This document shows positions 11,169 to 23,900 of a stretch of DNA of 64,000 bases, one piece after another; position 1 is the first letter of the stretch, and each line of letters begins with the position of its first letter. The stretch comes from Pegea sp. RAD2-039 (lineage: Eukaryota > Chordata > Thaliacea > Salpida > Salpidae): the NCBI GenBank assembly GCA_034620365.1, contig JAQGEQ010000137.1, positions 1-64,000 on the forward strand, read 5' to 3'. Below the pieces are notes generated by a model. It had not been told where the DNA came from. It searched no databases and worked only from the letters and a program-made list of their open reading frames with translations. Both the position numbers and the translations under genes were made by a program.

Positions 11169-14100
11169 ATGAGTGTTGCCAAGATTATTTATCCTTCTGC
11201 TTCTCAAGAAGAATCTGTTAAAGATTATTTTGGCATCAAGGTAAGAATTATCTTAATAAAGTTACAATTTTATATCTTTAATTAGGTTACAGATCCTTAT
11301 GAATGGATGGAAGACCCAGATTCTGAAAAAACTAAAGAGTTTGTTCAAGCACAGAACTCTTTATCTTTTCCTTATCTTAAATCTACTGAAGTTCAAAAGA
11401 AATTTGAAAAAAGGTTTTTAGTTTTTATATCTCTTAGATTTCAAAATATATTTTTTTAATATTTTCAACTGAATCATAAAACTTTGTGAATGAGTTAAAA
11501 CTTTTTCTAACTTTTAACTCTTATATTATCAAATAATAGAAACTAATACTACTGAAACTGATTGCCCTTGTCATTAAATGATAGTTTAATCTTTTCTCTA
11601 AATATAAAAATACAATTAGTTAACTTCGATTTAGATTATGTAAGGTACAGAGTATTTTAATTTGGAATATATTAAGATGTTATGTTTTTATTTATAACTC
11701 TTAAATAATAAATTTTATTATCAATTTATATTATGCTTATTATATAATTATCAAATTATATTTTCTTATTAAAACTTGACAAATCTTATATAGAATGACA
11801 GTTGTATATGATTACCCAAAGTATTCTTGTACTTTCAAAAAAGGACCTCGTTATTTCTACTATATGAATACTGGACTTCAGAATCAAAGGTTTTTCATTT
11901 TTGTTTTTCTTCCTCTAAAAATTAACATTAAATTTGCTTTTTAATTGATATATTTTGTAATTTTTTATTCTATATTTCTTAAAAACAAAAGCTTTAATAA
12001 ATTGTAAGATAATTTGTCATTCTAAATATTGTAAAAAAGTTGTTGAATTTATAGTGTTCTTTATGTACAAGAAACACTAAAATCAGAAGCAAAAGTGTTT
12101 CTTGATCCAAATTCATTTGCAAAAGATGGAACAATATCAATGAGGAACGTTCACTTTACAAAAGATGGCTCCTTATGTGCATATAGCATCAGTAAAAGCG
12201 GTTCTGACTGGACCACCATCAAGGTAATTTCAACAGAGTTTTATCATCTAAAAAAACAATAGATTAATCACCAATAATTTGAGAGTTTTGTATTTCATTT
12301 TTTAGTTTAAAAATGTGGTTACTGGAGAGGAATTAGAAGACACATTAGAAAGAACCAAGTTTTCTTGTATGCAATTCACATTCAATAACAAAGGCTTCTT
12401 CTACAACGTTAGTAAACCTCACAAATTTATTTTTTTATCTTGCTCACTACTTTACAGGCTTACCTTGAACAAGAAGGAAAGACTGATGGAACAGAAACCA
12501 CGAGCAATATCAATCAGAAGGTCTTTTCTACTTCATCAACATTTTAAATTATCAAATGTACTTTCAGCTTCTTTATCACGTGTTAGGAACCAACCAATCA
12601 AAAGATGTAGTTGTCGCTGAGTTTCCTGAAAATCCTAAATGGATGAGGTCTGAACAAGTTTCAATTAAATCAATCAAAAAACATAAAACTTTTTCAGCTC
12701 AGTAACTATAACAGACGACAACAAATACTTGTTACTGTCTATCAGTGAAGGCTGTGAACATGTGAATAGACTCTGGTATGTTCCAATGGAAGCGTTTTCT
12801 CAGTCAGATGTAACTTTAAAGCCAAATTGGATCAAATTAATCGATAATTTTGATGCGGAATACTCAGTAATAACAACTTATCTAACTTCCACTTATTCTA
12901 ATCAACTTTTTTTTAGCTGGTTGCAAATAATGGAAGTTTATTCACTTTTCAAACAAACTTGAAAGCTTCTAGAAGTAAACTCATCACCATCGATTTTGAG
13001 AAACCCGAGAAAGTCAGTCTCTTTTCTCATCACTTTATTAAATCCAAAGATTTGTAGAGCAACTGGAAGACTTTGGTGGAGGAGCATACAAAAGATGTCC
13101 TTGACTGGTGTCTTTGTGTGAATGAGGATGTATTAGTCTTATGTTACATGAGGGATGTCAAGGTAAAAAGATCTTCATCTTCATCTCTTCTAGATCTTCT
13201 CTTGTAGAATGTTGTGGAACTCCGCAACCTTGTTGATGGAAAGTTGATCCAAACTCTTCCTCTTCCAGTCGGATCAGTAGTTGGATCCTCAGGAAGAAGA
13301 GACATGAATGAATTCTTTCTCAAGTTTACCTCATTCTTGGAACCAGGAGTTATCTATAGATTCGATTTTAAAGATTCTAAACTGCAGGTTTTGTTTCGCG
13401 ATTCATGATTCGATTTGTAGACCAGTGACTCAAATTATGTTGAGTTTATCTTGCAGTCTTAAAAAATCTTTGATTAAAATCTCCATTTCTCAGAAGTCTT
13501 CTTCAACTTCATCTTCTAATAATTTACAAACTCAAAAATTAAACTTTAAACTCATAAAATTCGTCTGATAACAAGAATAAGATCTTTTAGTTTGTGAATC
13601 AATTACCCGAGTTCGAATCCCTCATATATCATAAAATTGATTAAAAAGTCATCTCAGTCAGTTGAGTTTTAAAGACTCTTTGTGTGAATTAAAGCCAAAC
13701 GAATCTTAGGTTTGGTGTTGAGGACTCACTTGCTTTTAATGTGTAACTTACATCTTTTTAAAAAGGTTTTAAGGAAGATTGAAGTGAAAGGAATTGATAC
13801 AAACGAGTTTACAACAAAACAAGTATTCTATCCAAGTAAAGATGGAACTAAAATCCCTATGTTTATAGTTCACAAGAAAGTAAGAAGCAACCAGCCACAG
13901 AAGCGGTTTGAACTTTAATTTCAGGATATTAAACTAAACGGAGAACACCCGACAGTCTTATACGGATACGGAGGTTTTAACATCGCTATAAGTCCAAGTT
14001 TCGGTGTTTCCCGGCTTATTTTCCTTCGTCATTTAGAAGGGGTCTTTGCTGTGGCTAATATTCGGGGTGGAGGGTATGTAGGTTGTGTTTATCACTTCTT

Positions 14101-14894
14101 CTTTCAAATGTTGGTTGCTTGTAGTGAATATGGTGAAGACTGGCATAAAGCTGGAACCATCCACAACAAACAGAATGTCTTCGATGATTTTCAATCTGCT
14201 GCAAAATATCTTGTTACTAGCAAATACACACAACCACAAAAGTCAGCTGAAAATCAATTTAAATAATTAGTATCGGGGATTTTTTTATTTAATCTGATTT
14301 TCAAACTTTTACTTCAGACTCGCTATTAATGGTGGATCAAATGGTGGTTTACTGGTTGCTGCTTGTATCAATCAACAACCACAGCTATTTGGTTGCGCTG
14401 TCGCTCAAGTAGGGTTAGTTTCAAGCCCTTGACTATCCAAATAGTACTTCAAACTCGTTGTCAGGGTGATGGACATGCTAAACTTCCACAAGTTCACAAT
14501 TGGGCATGCTTGGACTACTGATTATGGAAGCTCTGATGACGAAAAACAATTCAAAACCTTGTACAAGTATTCACCTGTCCATAATATACCAAAACAAGGT
14601 CAATTTCCCGCCCTATTGTTACTAACTGGTGACCATGACGACCGTGTAGTCCCGCACCATTCACTCAAGTACATAGCAACCGTTCAACGTAACTTAGGTG
14701 ACTCGAATAAAAGACCTTTGCTTATCCGTGTTGATACTGAATCGGGTCATGGTAGCGGTAAACCGACATCTAAGATCGTGAGTTGCTGTAGTGATGGTTG
14801 CTAGGTAACTAACACGCGATTTCAACAGATTGAAGAAGTGGCAGATATGTATGGATTTATTGCTGTTAGTGTTGGTGCTCAATGGAAAGATTGA
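11169..14894 (+). CDS. Prolyl oligopeptidase (prolyl endopeptidase, S9A)
   Basis: Seventeen exons splice into a protein of about 700 residues that follows the vertebrate enzyme end to end. It is a cytosolic serine peptidase that cuts short peptides after proline. Exons: 11169-11240, 11286-11413, 11794-11889, 12055-12223, 12306-12407, 12458-12520, 12568-12647, 12698-12865, 12917-13012, 13058-13162, 13208-13387, 13766-13879, 13925-14073, 14125-14241, 14318-14413, 14465-14777, 14829-14894. The N-terminus reads YPSASQEE and then DPYEWMED. The beta-propeller follows, and the alpha/beta-hydrolase domain begins near [19 protein letters not shown]. The catalytic triad is visible: Ser in NGGSNGG, Asp in DHDDRVV and His in SGHGSG. 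The oxyanion-side motif YGYGGFN and the stretch [12 protein letters not shown] are also present. An AATAAA lies at 14936. There are no breaks, and the gene should be functional. Confidence 0.96.
13570..13650 (+). repeat. Possible degenerate tRNA-derived SINE fragment
   Basis: In the 378-bp intron 11 of the prolyl oligopeptidase gene, GAGTTCGAATCCCTC at about 13610 matches the RNA polymerase III B-box consensus. No good A-box and no foldable full tRNA were found. A similar B-box (CGTTCGAATCC) occurs at about 44568 in another intron. Weak support. Confidence 0.25.
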
Positions 14895-15429
14895 AGTTTT
14901 TTGTAGATCCTGAAGCTTCAAGATGATTTTCTGGAAATAAAAATGTTTCTGGAATGAAATTTGTAGTTTTTTAACATCAACTAGTAACATATTTGCTGAT
15001 ATATCGTTGAAATATATAGTTGAAAAAGGGTAGAACTAATCAGCGTGTTATTAACATCAAATAAATAAGATCATATCTCAGTAAGATATTTCTTCAGATT
15101 CTTTTCATCTTAATTTTTAAGCCTTCCACAATTTAAAACTTTACTTAAAATTTTAACTAAGAAATACTCACCAGGTTCAATACTTCGTTAATACAAAATT
15201 TATCTTAAAATAAATAAAAGTAATCTTTAACAACTTCAAATAAAATGTAATTATATAAAATTATATAATAATCTAAAATTATGATAAACAAAAAGTTTGC
15301 CAAAATTTTTTTCCTTTTATTTTTTGTACAAATTTTTTAGTGTTGAAAAGAAAAAAAAGTTTTAAATTTATTGATTTCTAATTTCTTTTGAGATTTTAAG
15401 AAATATTTTGACAATTTAAGAAATCAATT

Positions 15430-15880
15430 TTACATTTGGAAATCCGACGGATTAAATACGACTTAATTCTTATTTTTAAAATTATCCATAATTTAATTGA
15501 CCTTCATTTTGATGATTTCTTTTCCATTAGTCCTTTCCTCAAGTTATATCAGCTCAAACGACACACATTACATCTTAATAAGCCCATATCACCTGGTACA
15601 TTGGTCAGAGCGAATTTTTTCTCATACCGCACAGTTAGTACTTGAAACCAGCTGCCATCAGACATTGTCATGTCAGAATCACTCGTGTTGTTCAAGCAGA
15701 AGTTGAATACTGTTGTATGATTTGAGGACTTCTGAAATGCCATGTGTTACATCTTTTGCTTTCTATATTTTTGACTTAATAAATATTATTTGTGAGAATG
15801 TGTGTTAGCTAGAGGTACTCTCTTCAGGCACCTTCCTTCGCATTTATGGAAATAAATAAATAAATTTTCTGGAAATTATT
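15430..15880 (+). mobile_element. 3' end of a non-LTR retrotransposon (LINE, CR1/L2-like), degraded
   Basis: The frame from 15436 reads as the C-terminal end of a LINE ORF2. It has RRIKYDLILIFKIIHNLIDL, then HTLHLNKPI, RANFFSYRTVST, NQLPSDIV and LVLFKQKL. These are typical of the conserved tail after the reverse transcriptase in CR1/L2/Rex-like elements, ending in the FFSYR..WN.LP...V motif. The expected Trp of that motif is a TGA stop, and two more in-frame TGA codons follow. The element ends in a short tandem AAATAAATAAATAAAT at about 15850-15866, as expected for LINE 3' termini. The 5' part is missing, typical of a truncated insertion. Confidence 0.8.
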
Positions 15881-16197
15881 TTTAGGGCCATTTTAATAGA
15901 GCGCCAAATTCGCTTTAAAATGTGCTACATTTAACAGTTAAATTCGTTTTTGCGTTTTCTTTACTCATTTTCATATCTGTTGTTTGCTGTTGTTGTTGCT
16001 ATCATTTTGATATCATCTAAATAGTTTGTTTATTTAAAATTTTGTCATTAAGAAACAGATATAGTAAATAATAATTAATTTAATTATGAACTAGATATAA
16101 ACTAAAGTTTATTAGTTGCTATATAATTTTAGATCTAAAACTACAAACACCATTTAATGATTAATTTTATTTTTTAACTTTTATTACTAGCAACAGA

Positions 16198-18878
16198 ATG
16201 AAGCAAGTTTTTAGATTTGGATTTTTCTGCTTTTATATAAGCTTAATTAATTCAACGAAATTATTTTGTCCATCTGTCTCTGATCCAGTTCTAATTCCAT
16301 TTTTAGATGAGAATTATACTTATCAAGTGAAGATAGTTTCTAAAAGTACTTTTTTTGATGTTCAGCTTTTTATAAATAATTTTAACCATCAAAAAATATT
16401 TTAATTATCTGAATTATCTGTATAAAATATGATAAAAATTAGTTTTTAATATTCATGAAAAATACACACTAAATTATGTGAGATGTTTTTCTATTAAACA
16501 AACTTGGCTATCGAGTGCAATTAGGTTTGCTAAAATCACTAAGCTTGTTAATTTACTGTATGATAGATTTAAACTTTTCTTATAAAGCTAGATAGATATC
16601 AATTTTTATGCCTTTATACAAAGAACAAACAATTTAAACATAATATGTTTGCTTTTCTTATAGATTCAACATTTGAATTATCTGAATATTCTAATAAACA
16701 AGACAATTTATTGCAAAGAAGTGGACATGTTTATGACAGCGAGGAGCTTTTTACAATTTATACCTGGACATATGCTTTCAACTTGAACCAAAGCTTTCTA
16801 GTTAAAGGTTTATTTTTAAAACTTTTATATAATAAGCGTTTTGTTATCATTATTATTGACTTCAATGTTATGTTTTTAAAAACTTATAATTATCATAATT
16901 TTGTGGTATCTTATTAGTAGTTAAAAAGTTTTTATTACAGAAAGAAATGGAAGTAAAACCTGTGAGGTTTCAGATTTAGAAGCCTCACAATACTCAATCT
17001 TTCATTCAAACTTCTCTTTCGAACAACCAGTTTCAGATAAGAGCTTTTATTGGAATAAACCTTATAACTCTACTAAAGTAAAAGTGATGTAAAGAACAAA
17101 CATAAGATTGAATTATTGAATTAGAGCAGAGTACATTTGGAAGATGGAACTGATGCTGATAAATATCAAGCTTGTTTACTCTTCCAAAACAACTCCATTA
17201 AACATGAAATTGAAGTCTTCTTCTCATCAGACTCATTCAAGATTCCATTGAAACTAACTTTAAAAGTTCGAGGTTCAACTTTTAAAACTTCAAATCTTTA
17301 TCAGACTTTTTATAGGAATCTATAGAAGATGGTTCACATTCTTTCACTACATTCTATTTCAGTTCTTATCATATCTCAGGCTTGATCAGATCAAAACCCA
17401 CTTACCCAGCAGGGTTAATTTGTGAAGGTAATTTTAAAAAAATATTTCTAATTTATGATCACTAATATGGAACAGGACGCAGAGATGATCCTAAGATCAA
17501 GTTATCTTTGCCTTCTACTAAAATTCATTTAGTAGCTGATGAAATATCAAATAAAGGAATATTTTCTTTCGATTTATTTCTCAATTTTGAAGAAATGTTT
17601 TTCAGACTCGATATTGATGATGACAAATCATAGTAAGTTTTCAATCAATTCAACATTCATTATTCAACTTTCATATTTACAGTATTCTTGACTATAAACA
17701 ACAATTATTATTCGAGAAAACCAAAAATCCATCATCTTGTTCGATCCATCCCATTTCTTATAAACCCTTTGATGAATTTTTAATCAACTCAGCAATGGTT
17801 AGTTGATATCATCACTTCAAAAACCATAACCTCTCTTTAGTTAGATACAAAAGAACTCCCAATACTAAAAGCTGATAACGAATACAAATTTGGCGGGAAA
17901 ACTCATTTACTGAACGAGGAGGTTTATATTTACATCTCATCTGCTACTGAAGGCAATTTCTTATATATAGCAACAGATGAAGAAAACCTGGTGGCTGTTA
18001 AACACCAACAAGGAACTGTAAGATCGTATCAGCTTGTCATCATGTAATTATATATGTTTAAACAGGGTCCTGGGATTTTTATCAAGTTTGCAGAGGTCAC
18101 TAATAATGTTCAGATGAAAAACTTTGATGTTTTTTCCTGTTACCATAACTACAATCATCTATTTCTCAAATTTTCTTCTTTTAATACAAGTCACATCAAC
18201 GGACTCTTTCCGTCTTTCGGAGGTATCTTCTTTCAGAGTATTTAAATCAATCTTAAACCTTGATGGTTACAGATGACTTGCACCGAAAAATTTGTCAAGT
18301 TACTAACATCTCACTACTAAGAGTTCGAATACAGAACCCAGAAGTTACCACCTCATATTCAGAGACTTATCGACCAATATCTAGCTTCATGATTCACTTC
18401 ACTATAATGGATGTGACTAATGTTGCAGGTACATTAGTTTAGTTTCTTGATCTTTAAAAAAATGGGTGAGTTACAGGATCAACATCTGAGAAAATATCAT
18501 CTTATGAAGCAAAAACTAAACTTCAAACACTTGTTGATGGAAATAAGTTTATTATTCAAACTAAGACGCTTTCAAATGAGGTAGGTTTCTTCAAATGTTC
18601 ATGTGACGTCGCTAATTGGTTATTTGCAGTCAGCAGAGCTTATAGCTGTTAGAAAATCTCTGATAAATGAAGAAAAAATGATTGATCTAACTGTGAAGCA
18701 AATGACTTCAACTTTTAATAACTTTTGTAGTAAAACTAAAATGCCCAAGGCACTTGGTGTTATTCTTGTGTTTCTTTCATTTGTTGGCGGTTGTTTTCTT
18801 GGAGTGATTGGTTATCGGTTGAAAAAACGTCGAGAAACAACCAATGATTATTCTACTTTAAATAACCAAAGTATTTGA
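16198..18878 (+). CDS. Unrecognised type I single-pass membrane protein
   Basis: About eleven exons. Exon 1 starts at 16198 with a hydrophobic signal peptide (FGFFCFYISLI). Later exons lie near 16664-16806, 16941-17077, 17127-17265, 17327-17427, 17476-17632, 17683-17797, 17840-18017, 18065-18222, 18273-18428, 18478-18580 and 18630-18878; some boundaries are approximate. The ectodomain is rich in beta-strand-like segments with several N-glycosylation sequons and a few cysteines. The last exon has a helical stretch, a membrane segment (LGVILVFLSFVGGCFLGVIG), a basic stop-transfer run (RLKKRRE) and a short tail with YSTLNNQSI. I do not recognise the family. It could be a surface or secretory-pathway membrane protein; no function is inferred. 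Confidence 0.7.
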
Positions 18879-20919
18879 TAAGATTATCTTGTAACAAATT
18901 AAAGACTTTTACAACAACCATCAACACCTACTTACAAATAAATCGTGTTTCTGGTGCTTTAAGTTACAGATAAATCGCGTTATTACGTCATCGAAATTTT
19001 GTAGTGAGAGTGTGTATTCTCGACTATTTTTTATTTTTGTAAATTTTAAAGTCCAAAATGCCAATTTTTTGTACTATTTTCTACCCTATTATCCAACTTG
19101 TTTAACTGCCTCACATTTTTCAAATCTTACCATTTTACAAATACATCAACTTATTCATCAATTATTTTTTAGTTGATAACGAAACTGAAAGATTCTGTAG
19201 ATTTTAAAAGATTTTTATTTTAGTTGCTGAATAAATATTGAAATTTAAACATGTTAGGTTTGATTTATCTAATAAAAATTATATAATTAACTAAATTATC
19301 GAAAATACATTTATTTATTTTATATAATTTAATAGAATTTTATGAAGGCTGCTTTAATGCTTTTAATTTGCTTCTTCTGTTTTCAAAATGATTTTTTTTA
19401 CCTGAAATATTTTAAGTGAAAATAATTAGCTTCATAATCAACATTTTCTTGAATAGAAATTTAATTTAAAAATTTTAGAAATGATTCAACATCTTCAGCT
19501 AATGAAAAGTTTTAATTCATTCTTTATCAACTTCTAAAAATGAATCTTTTAATAAAGATCATGTCTTAAAAGAAGAAAACAAAAAATTCATTCATAATAT
19601 ATTTTATCAGAAAAGTATTCGATTAATCTGTTGAAGGTTATAATTGTTAAAATATATTTTATCAGAATATTTTATTTTAGAAATTCAACAATCAAAGCAA
19701 TAGGAATGAAAATCAGTTTTACAAATATATCAAATATTTGGTTTTTAATTTGATCTTTTTTGTAAATACATCTTGAAATTTTTCTGAAATTATTTGGTAT
19801 TCAATACTGGTGCAAACTTGTCAATAATTTGATTTACAGTTTTGTTCAATTAGTTAAATTCAAACAGAATATTTGAAACAGAAAATAAATTCAAACTTTT
19901 TACAAAGTTATTTTGTTGAAGATGTTTTATTAAAGAAAGGTTTGAAGCTTACCAAGCCCCTTAGCTTCTTGCTACTATGGTTTTTGTTGGTAGTGTTTGG
20001 TTTGTAGCTTGTAAATTCATTCTATTATCAGTAAGTAAAAATTAAAAAGAAAATATAATTTAGAAATAAGTTTTTTGAGTTGAATCTAAAGTTCTTTAAT
20101 GTAGTTTTGGTTTCTTCGTAATTGGAGTAATTTGAATGTATCTTAAGGTTTCACTGAAATTTTGAAACTTATTTTTAACTACAAGCACGTGCTGGTCTTC
20201 GTGTTAGTCGTAGACTTGATAATCGTACTCAGACTTGAAATGGTCAAGTACTTTATCAGACTTTGACTTGAAATCAAAGTTTAGATCAAGTCGAAGTACT
20301 CGATGAGGTTGTTGGCTGAAAATATCAATTTTTAACTTTTATTTATTTATATTGGACAATATACAAAATACAATAAAAAAAGTTTTGATTTTTAGATTGG
20401 TGCTAAAAATTGAGCTGAAACTTGAGCTACTAAAACTAGAGAAATATTAAGTTTGAAAAAGATACCTTCAAAAGCTCTACTTTTCAAAGATTTTTGAATA
20501 ATAATATGAAGAATATGAACTGTTAAGTGATAATTGTGTTGATAAAAGGAAAATTGATTTGTTATTAAAACATACAAATGCCGACCACCTCTGTCATATC
20601 ATCAAAAATGTTTTTTAGAAATTAAAAAGTAACAAAAGTTGTTAAAAACATAAAAATTATAAAAAATATTTTTGCAAAAATTAATTTATAAATTTAACGT
20701 TTTATTTTATATTTCAAAATTTCTATACAACTAAAGTGACGTCATAATCAGTAATTATTTTAAAACGAATATTTTCAACTCTTTCAATGATTCGATAACG
20801 TCCCCGCCAATCAAAAGCTTGAATTAAAACTGATGAAAAAACATCTTTCTAAAAGTCAACAAAATAATCTGAAAAACTCCGATAACTCTTCATCTAAGAT
20901 CTTGATCAACCAGAAGAGA
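18879..20919. other. AT-rich intergenic region
   Basis: Two kilobases without a supported gene. Short reading frames (for example minus 20392-20577) have no domain. A TGACGTCA palindrome lies at 20737, about 180 bp before the start of the EF-hand/WD40 gene, where it could be promoter-proximal. Confidence 0.5.
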
Positions 20920-23900
20920 TGAAGCGACAAAAAGATTGCAAAAAACCAACATCCTCAAAGTCCAATCATCTTGAACCTCAACGGATGCACAGCATTTTTA
21001 AAATGCAACATCGCCTTTTTAACTTCGCATGTTAGTTTCTAGTTGCTTAGCAACCAGCACTGACACGTCACTGTCAATTACAGATCATGTGAATAAATCA
21101 CAATATGCAAATGAGGAGCAATTCGTGAAGATAATGATGAAGACAGACGAAATGATGAAGAAAGAGAACGCGCGTCGCTTATTCAAAAAGGTTTTTACAA
21201 AGTAGTTGTCATGGCAACCGACTACTTAGTGACAAATGATCAGATAGATGCTGATGGACGCGGTAAAATTGATTGGAGTTCGTATACTACTTACATTTTG
21301 AATGAAGATAAGATGCACGCGAAGCTAAGAAGCGATAGACAAATAGTCGGCTTCGATGCGTTTGAAATTCGTCGAATCAAAACGAATCATCTCGATTCCA
21401 TCATCAGAATAATACAATTAAAAGAGGTTGCCTAGCAACCAACTTCACTTTCATCATTTCATGTTTGCAGTACAACTTGATGAGGTCATCAGGAAGAGAA
21501 GTCATCGCGGATGGCTTCGCGACGGTCTCAGCTGAAGGATGTTTGAGTATTTGGGATACTGATTGGAAATTGAAGGTTTCTATTGGTTACTGGTAACATT
21601 GATGGTTAGCAACTGGTTTGAAATTGCTTAGGAACAAACGAGTATCATTCATAAGAAGAGTTTAAGTTGTTATTACTTAGATGCTTGCTTCATGAGCGAT
21701 TGTAATGTCTTGGTGGTCACATCCGCCGACATGAAGATCATCTTCTACAATCTCAGTGAGAAACCAGCAGCGAAAAAGAAGTTTGAAATCTCGCGTAAGA
21801 GATTCGAGATTTTCATCAAAATAACAAAATATTTCAAATTTTTACAGATTTAAGAAACTGTCCATCTTGTATCGATTACATGGTCAGTAAGGACCACAAG
21901 TCAAGTCTATTGACATGGGGCGATATGCAAGGTTCAATCTACATCATCAAATTCTTTGGAAGTCCTAACCACTCTTTATTTGCCCCGAATAAATTGATTT
22001 CCGGGGAAATCCCGCTTCCGTATCTACAGAAGAATAATATAAAAAATATGTCTTTGAAATTCTTCTCAAAAGTCTTCAATGCAATGACAGGGAAGATCAA
22101 ATTCTTTCATGACGACAAGGTTTGATTTACAATGACGTAACAGCTTTCACGGTCAATTGTTGCTAGGACAACGATATATTCATCGCGTGCTCGTTGTCAA
22201 CGAGTAGTGGCTTGTTGCTAGGTGAAGTAGGTACGAATAAACCTGATGAAAAATCGAAAGAAGTTCATATCAACAAGTAAGACGCGATTTGAAACGTCAT
22301 CAGTTTCCATGGTGATAATGATGATATAGGTTGTCAGTATTTGGACGCGCGCGACGGTCACTATGCCTCGATTATGACGCTTTGATCAACTCCATAGCAA
22401 CCGGACATAGCGACTGTAACATCCGGTTGTGGAATTCTCATGTGACGTCACGACCAACGACAGTATTGTTTGGACACGCGAACCCGGTTTCTATGGTGAT
22501 GTTGAAAGGCGAAAATTATCAAGTGATAAGGTAAATATGATGCTGATTTCTATGACGTCATCATGAGGTCATCGTACAGCGTCAGTATCGACTTTGAAGT
22601 TCGTCTTTGGAATTTAATCGATTCAAGTTGCACACAATCACTAAAATGCAAATTTACTCGACGTCCAATCTCCGCGATCCATTTCGATTCAAATAATCAT
22701 CATCTCGTCATCGCTTCCTGCTTCATCGCGCTCATCAAACAACTAAAAGCTACTTCTAGTGATGGGATGACGTCACACAACGGACCAATCAGTTCTGTGA
22801 TCTACAACGCTGAATTCGATCAGGTACAACTCGATGTGTGTGACGTCATCAGATGACACGTGACGTCACAGGTGATAACAGCGGGTGAAGACGCATGTGT
22901 CTTTGTCTGGAGGTTGAGTGATGGGAAAAAGATCTCACGAATGGAAGAAGTTAGCGAAGTGACTGCTGCAGCGTTTGATACGTCATCACGTCGACTCGTC
23001 ACAGGTCAGTGAACATCAGTCGGTTGTCATGGTGACGAGTGAGTGGTCCAGGAACGCGAAAAGGCGATGTGACGATATGGAACGTCAACAACGGCAGTGT
23101 GATTAGTCGTCTGCCACCGAAAGGTTGCTGGGAGGTGAGTTCGGTGACCACGGGCCGCGAGGCGGTTATCTGTGGTGGTTGGAACCAACAAATCACGGCG
23201 TACTTGTGTGATGGTGATGACGTCACGACGCGAGTCTTCGACACAAGTCATAAGGACGATATCTCGTCACTCGGTCAGTTGCTAAGCAACCACTGAAGCT
23301 AATAGCGACGTTTCTATGACAACACAACAGACTTTCATCACAACAGTGGACTGCTAGCATCTGCTTCAATGGACGGACACTTAATCGTCTGGAACTTCAG
23401 CAAATGTGACGTCACAGCGCGTTTTCGATTGAATCCGGTTATGAGTCATGAACCGGAAGTGGGAGGAAGTAACCGGCGATCGAAGAGTCATGATCAGATA
23501 AAACGAAACTCTTTTGTACCTGACATATCTTGGATGGTGTCTTCTGAAAGTAGAATCACTTTTAAACAAATAAGCTCTCAAATAAGCGCGCGTTTTTTCT
23601 AGAAAAATTCACTTTGCAGAAAGAAAACGATGACGTCATCGACCGCTCGATCCTTAAAATCGTTTTTCTGCAAAATCGAAAATGTAGTGATCCTTGTGCT
23701 TCGTTGCTAACAGCAACGGGAAGTGGAAATATTGGGGCGTGGGCTATGGGACTGTTAGGTGGTCTTACTGGTCTGTTTTGTGCTGTCGATGAAACTTGTG
23801 ACGGAAAAGCTGCTGTGACGTCACTAGATTGCTTCGATAACTTCACAGTTCTTGCTACAGGTGTTGTTGGGCTTTGTGGTCGATATTTGGTTTAAAGGAC

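Noticed and set aside
13600..13625. Functional tRNA gene at the B-box in the PREP intron
   Set aside because: No A-box at the right distance and no cloverleaf could be drawn; at best a SINE relic.
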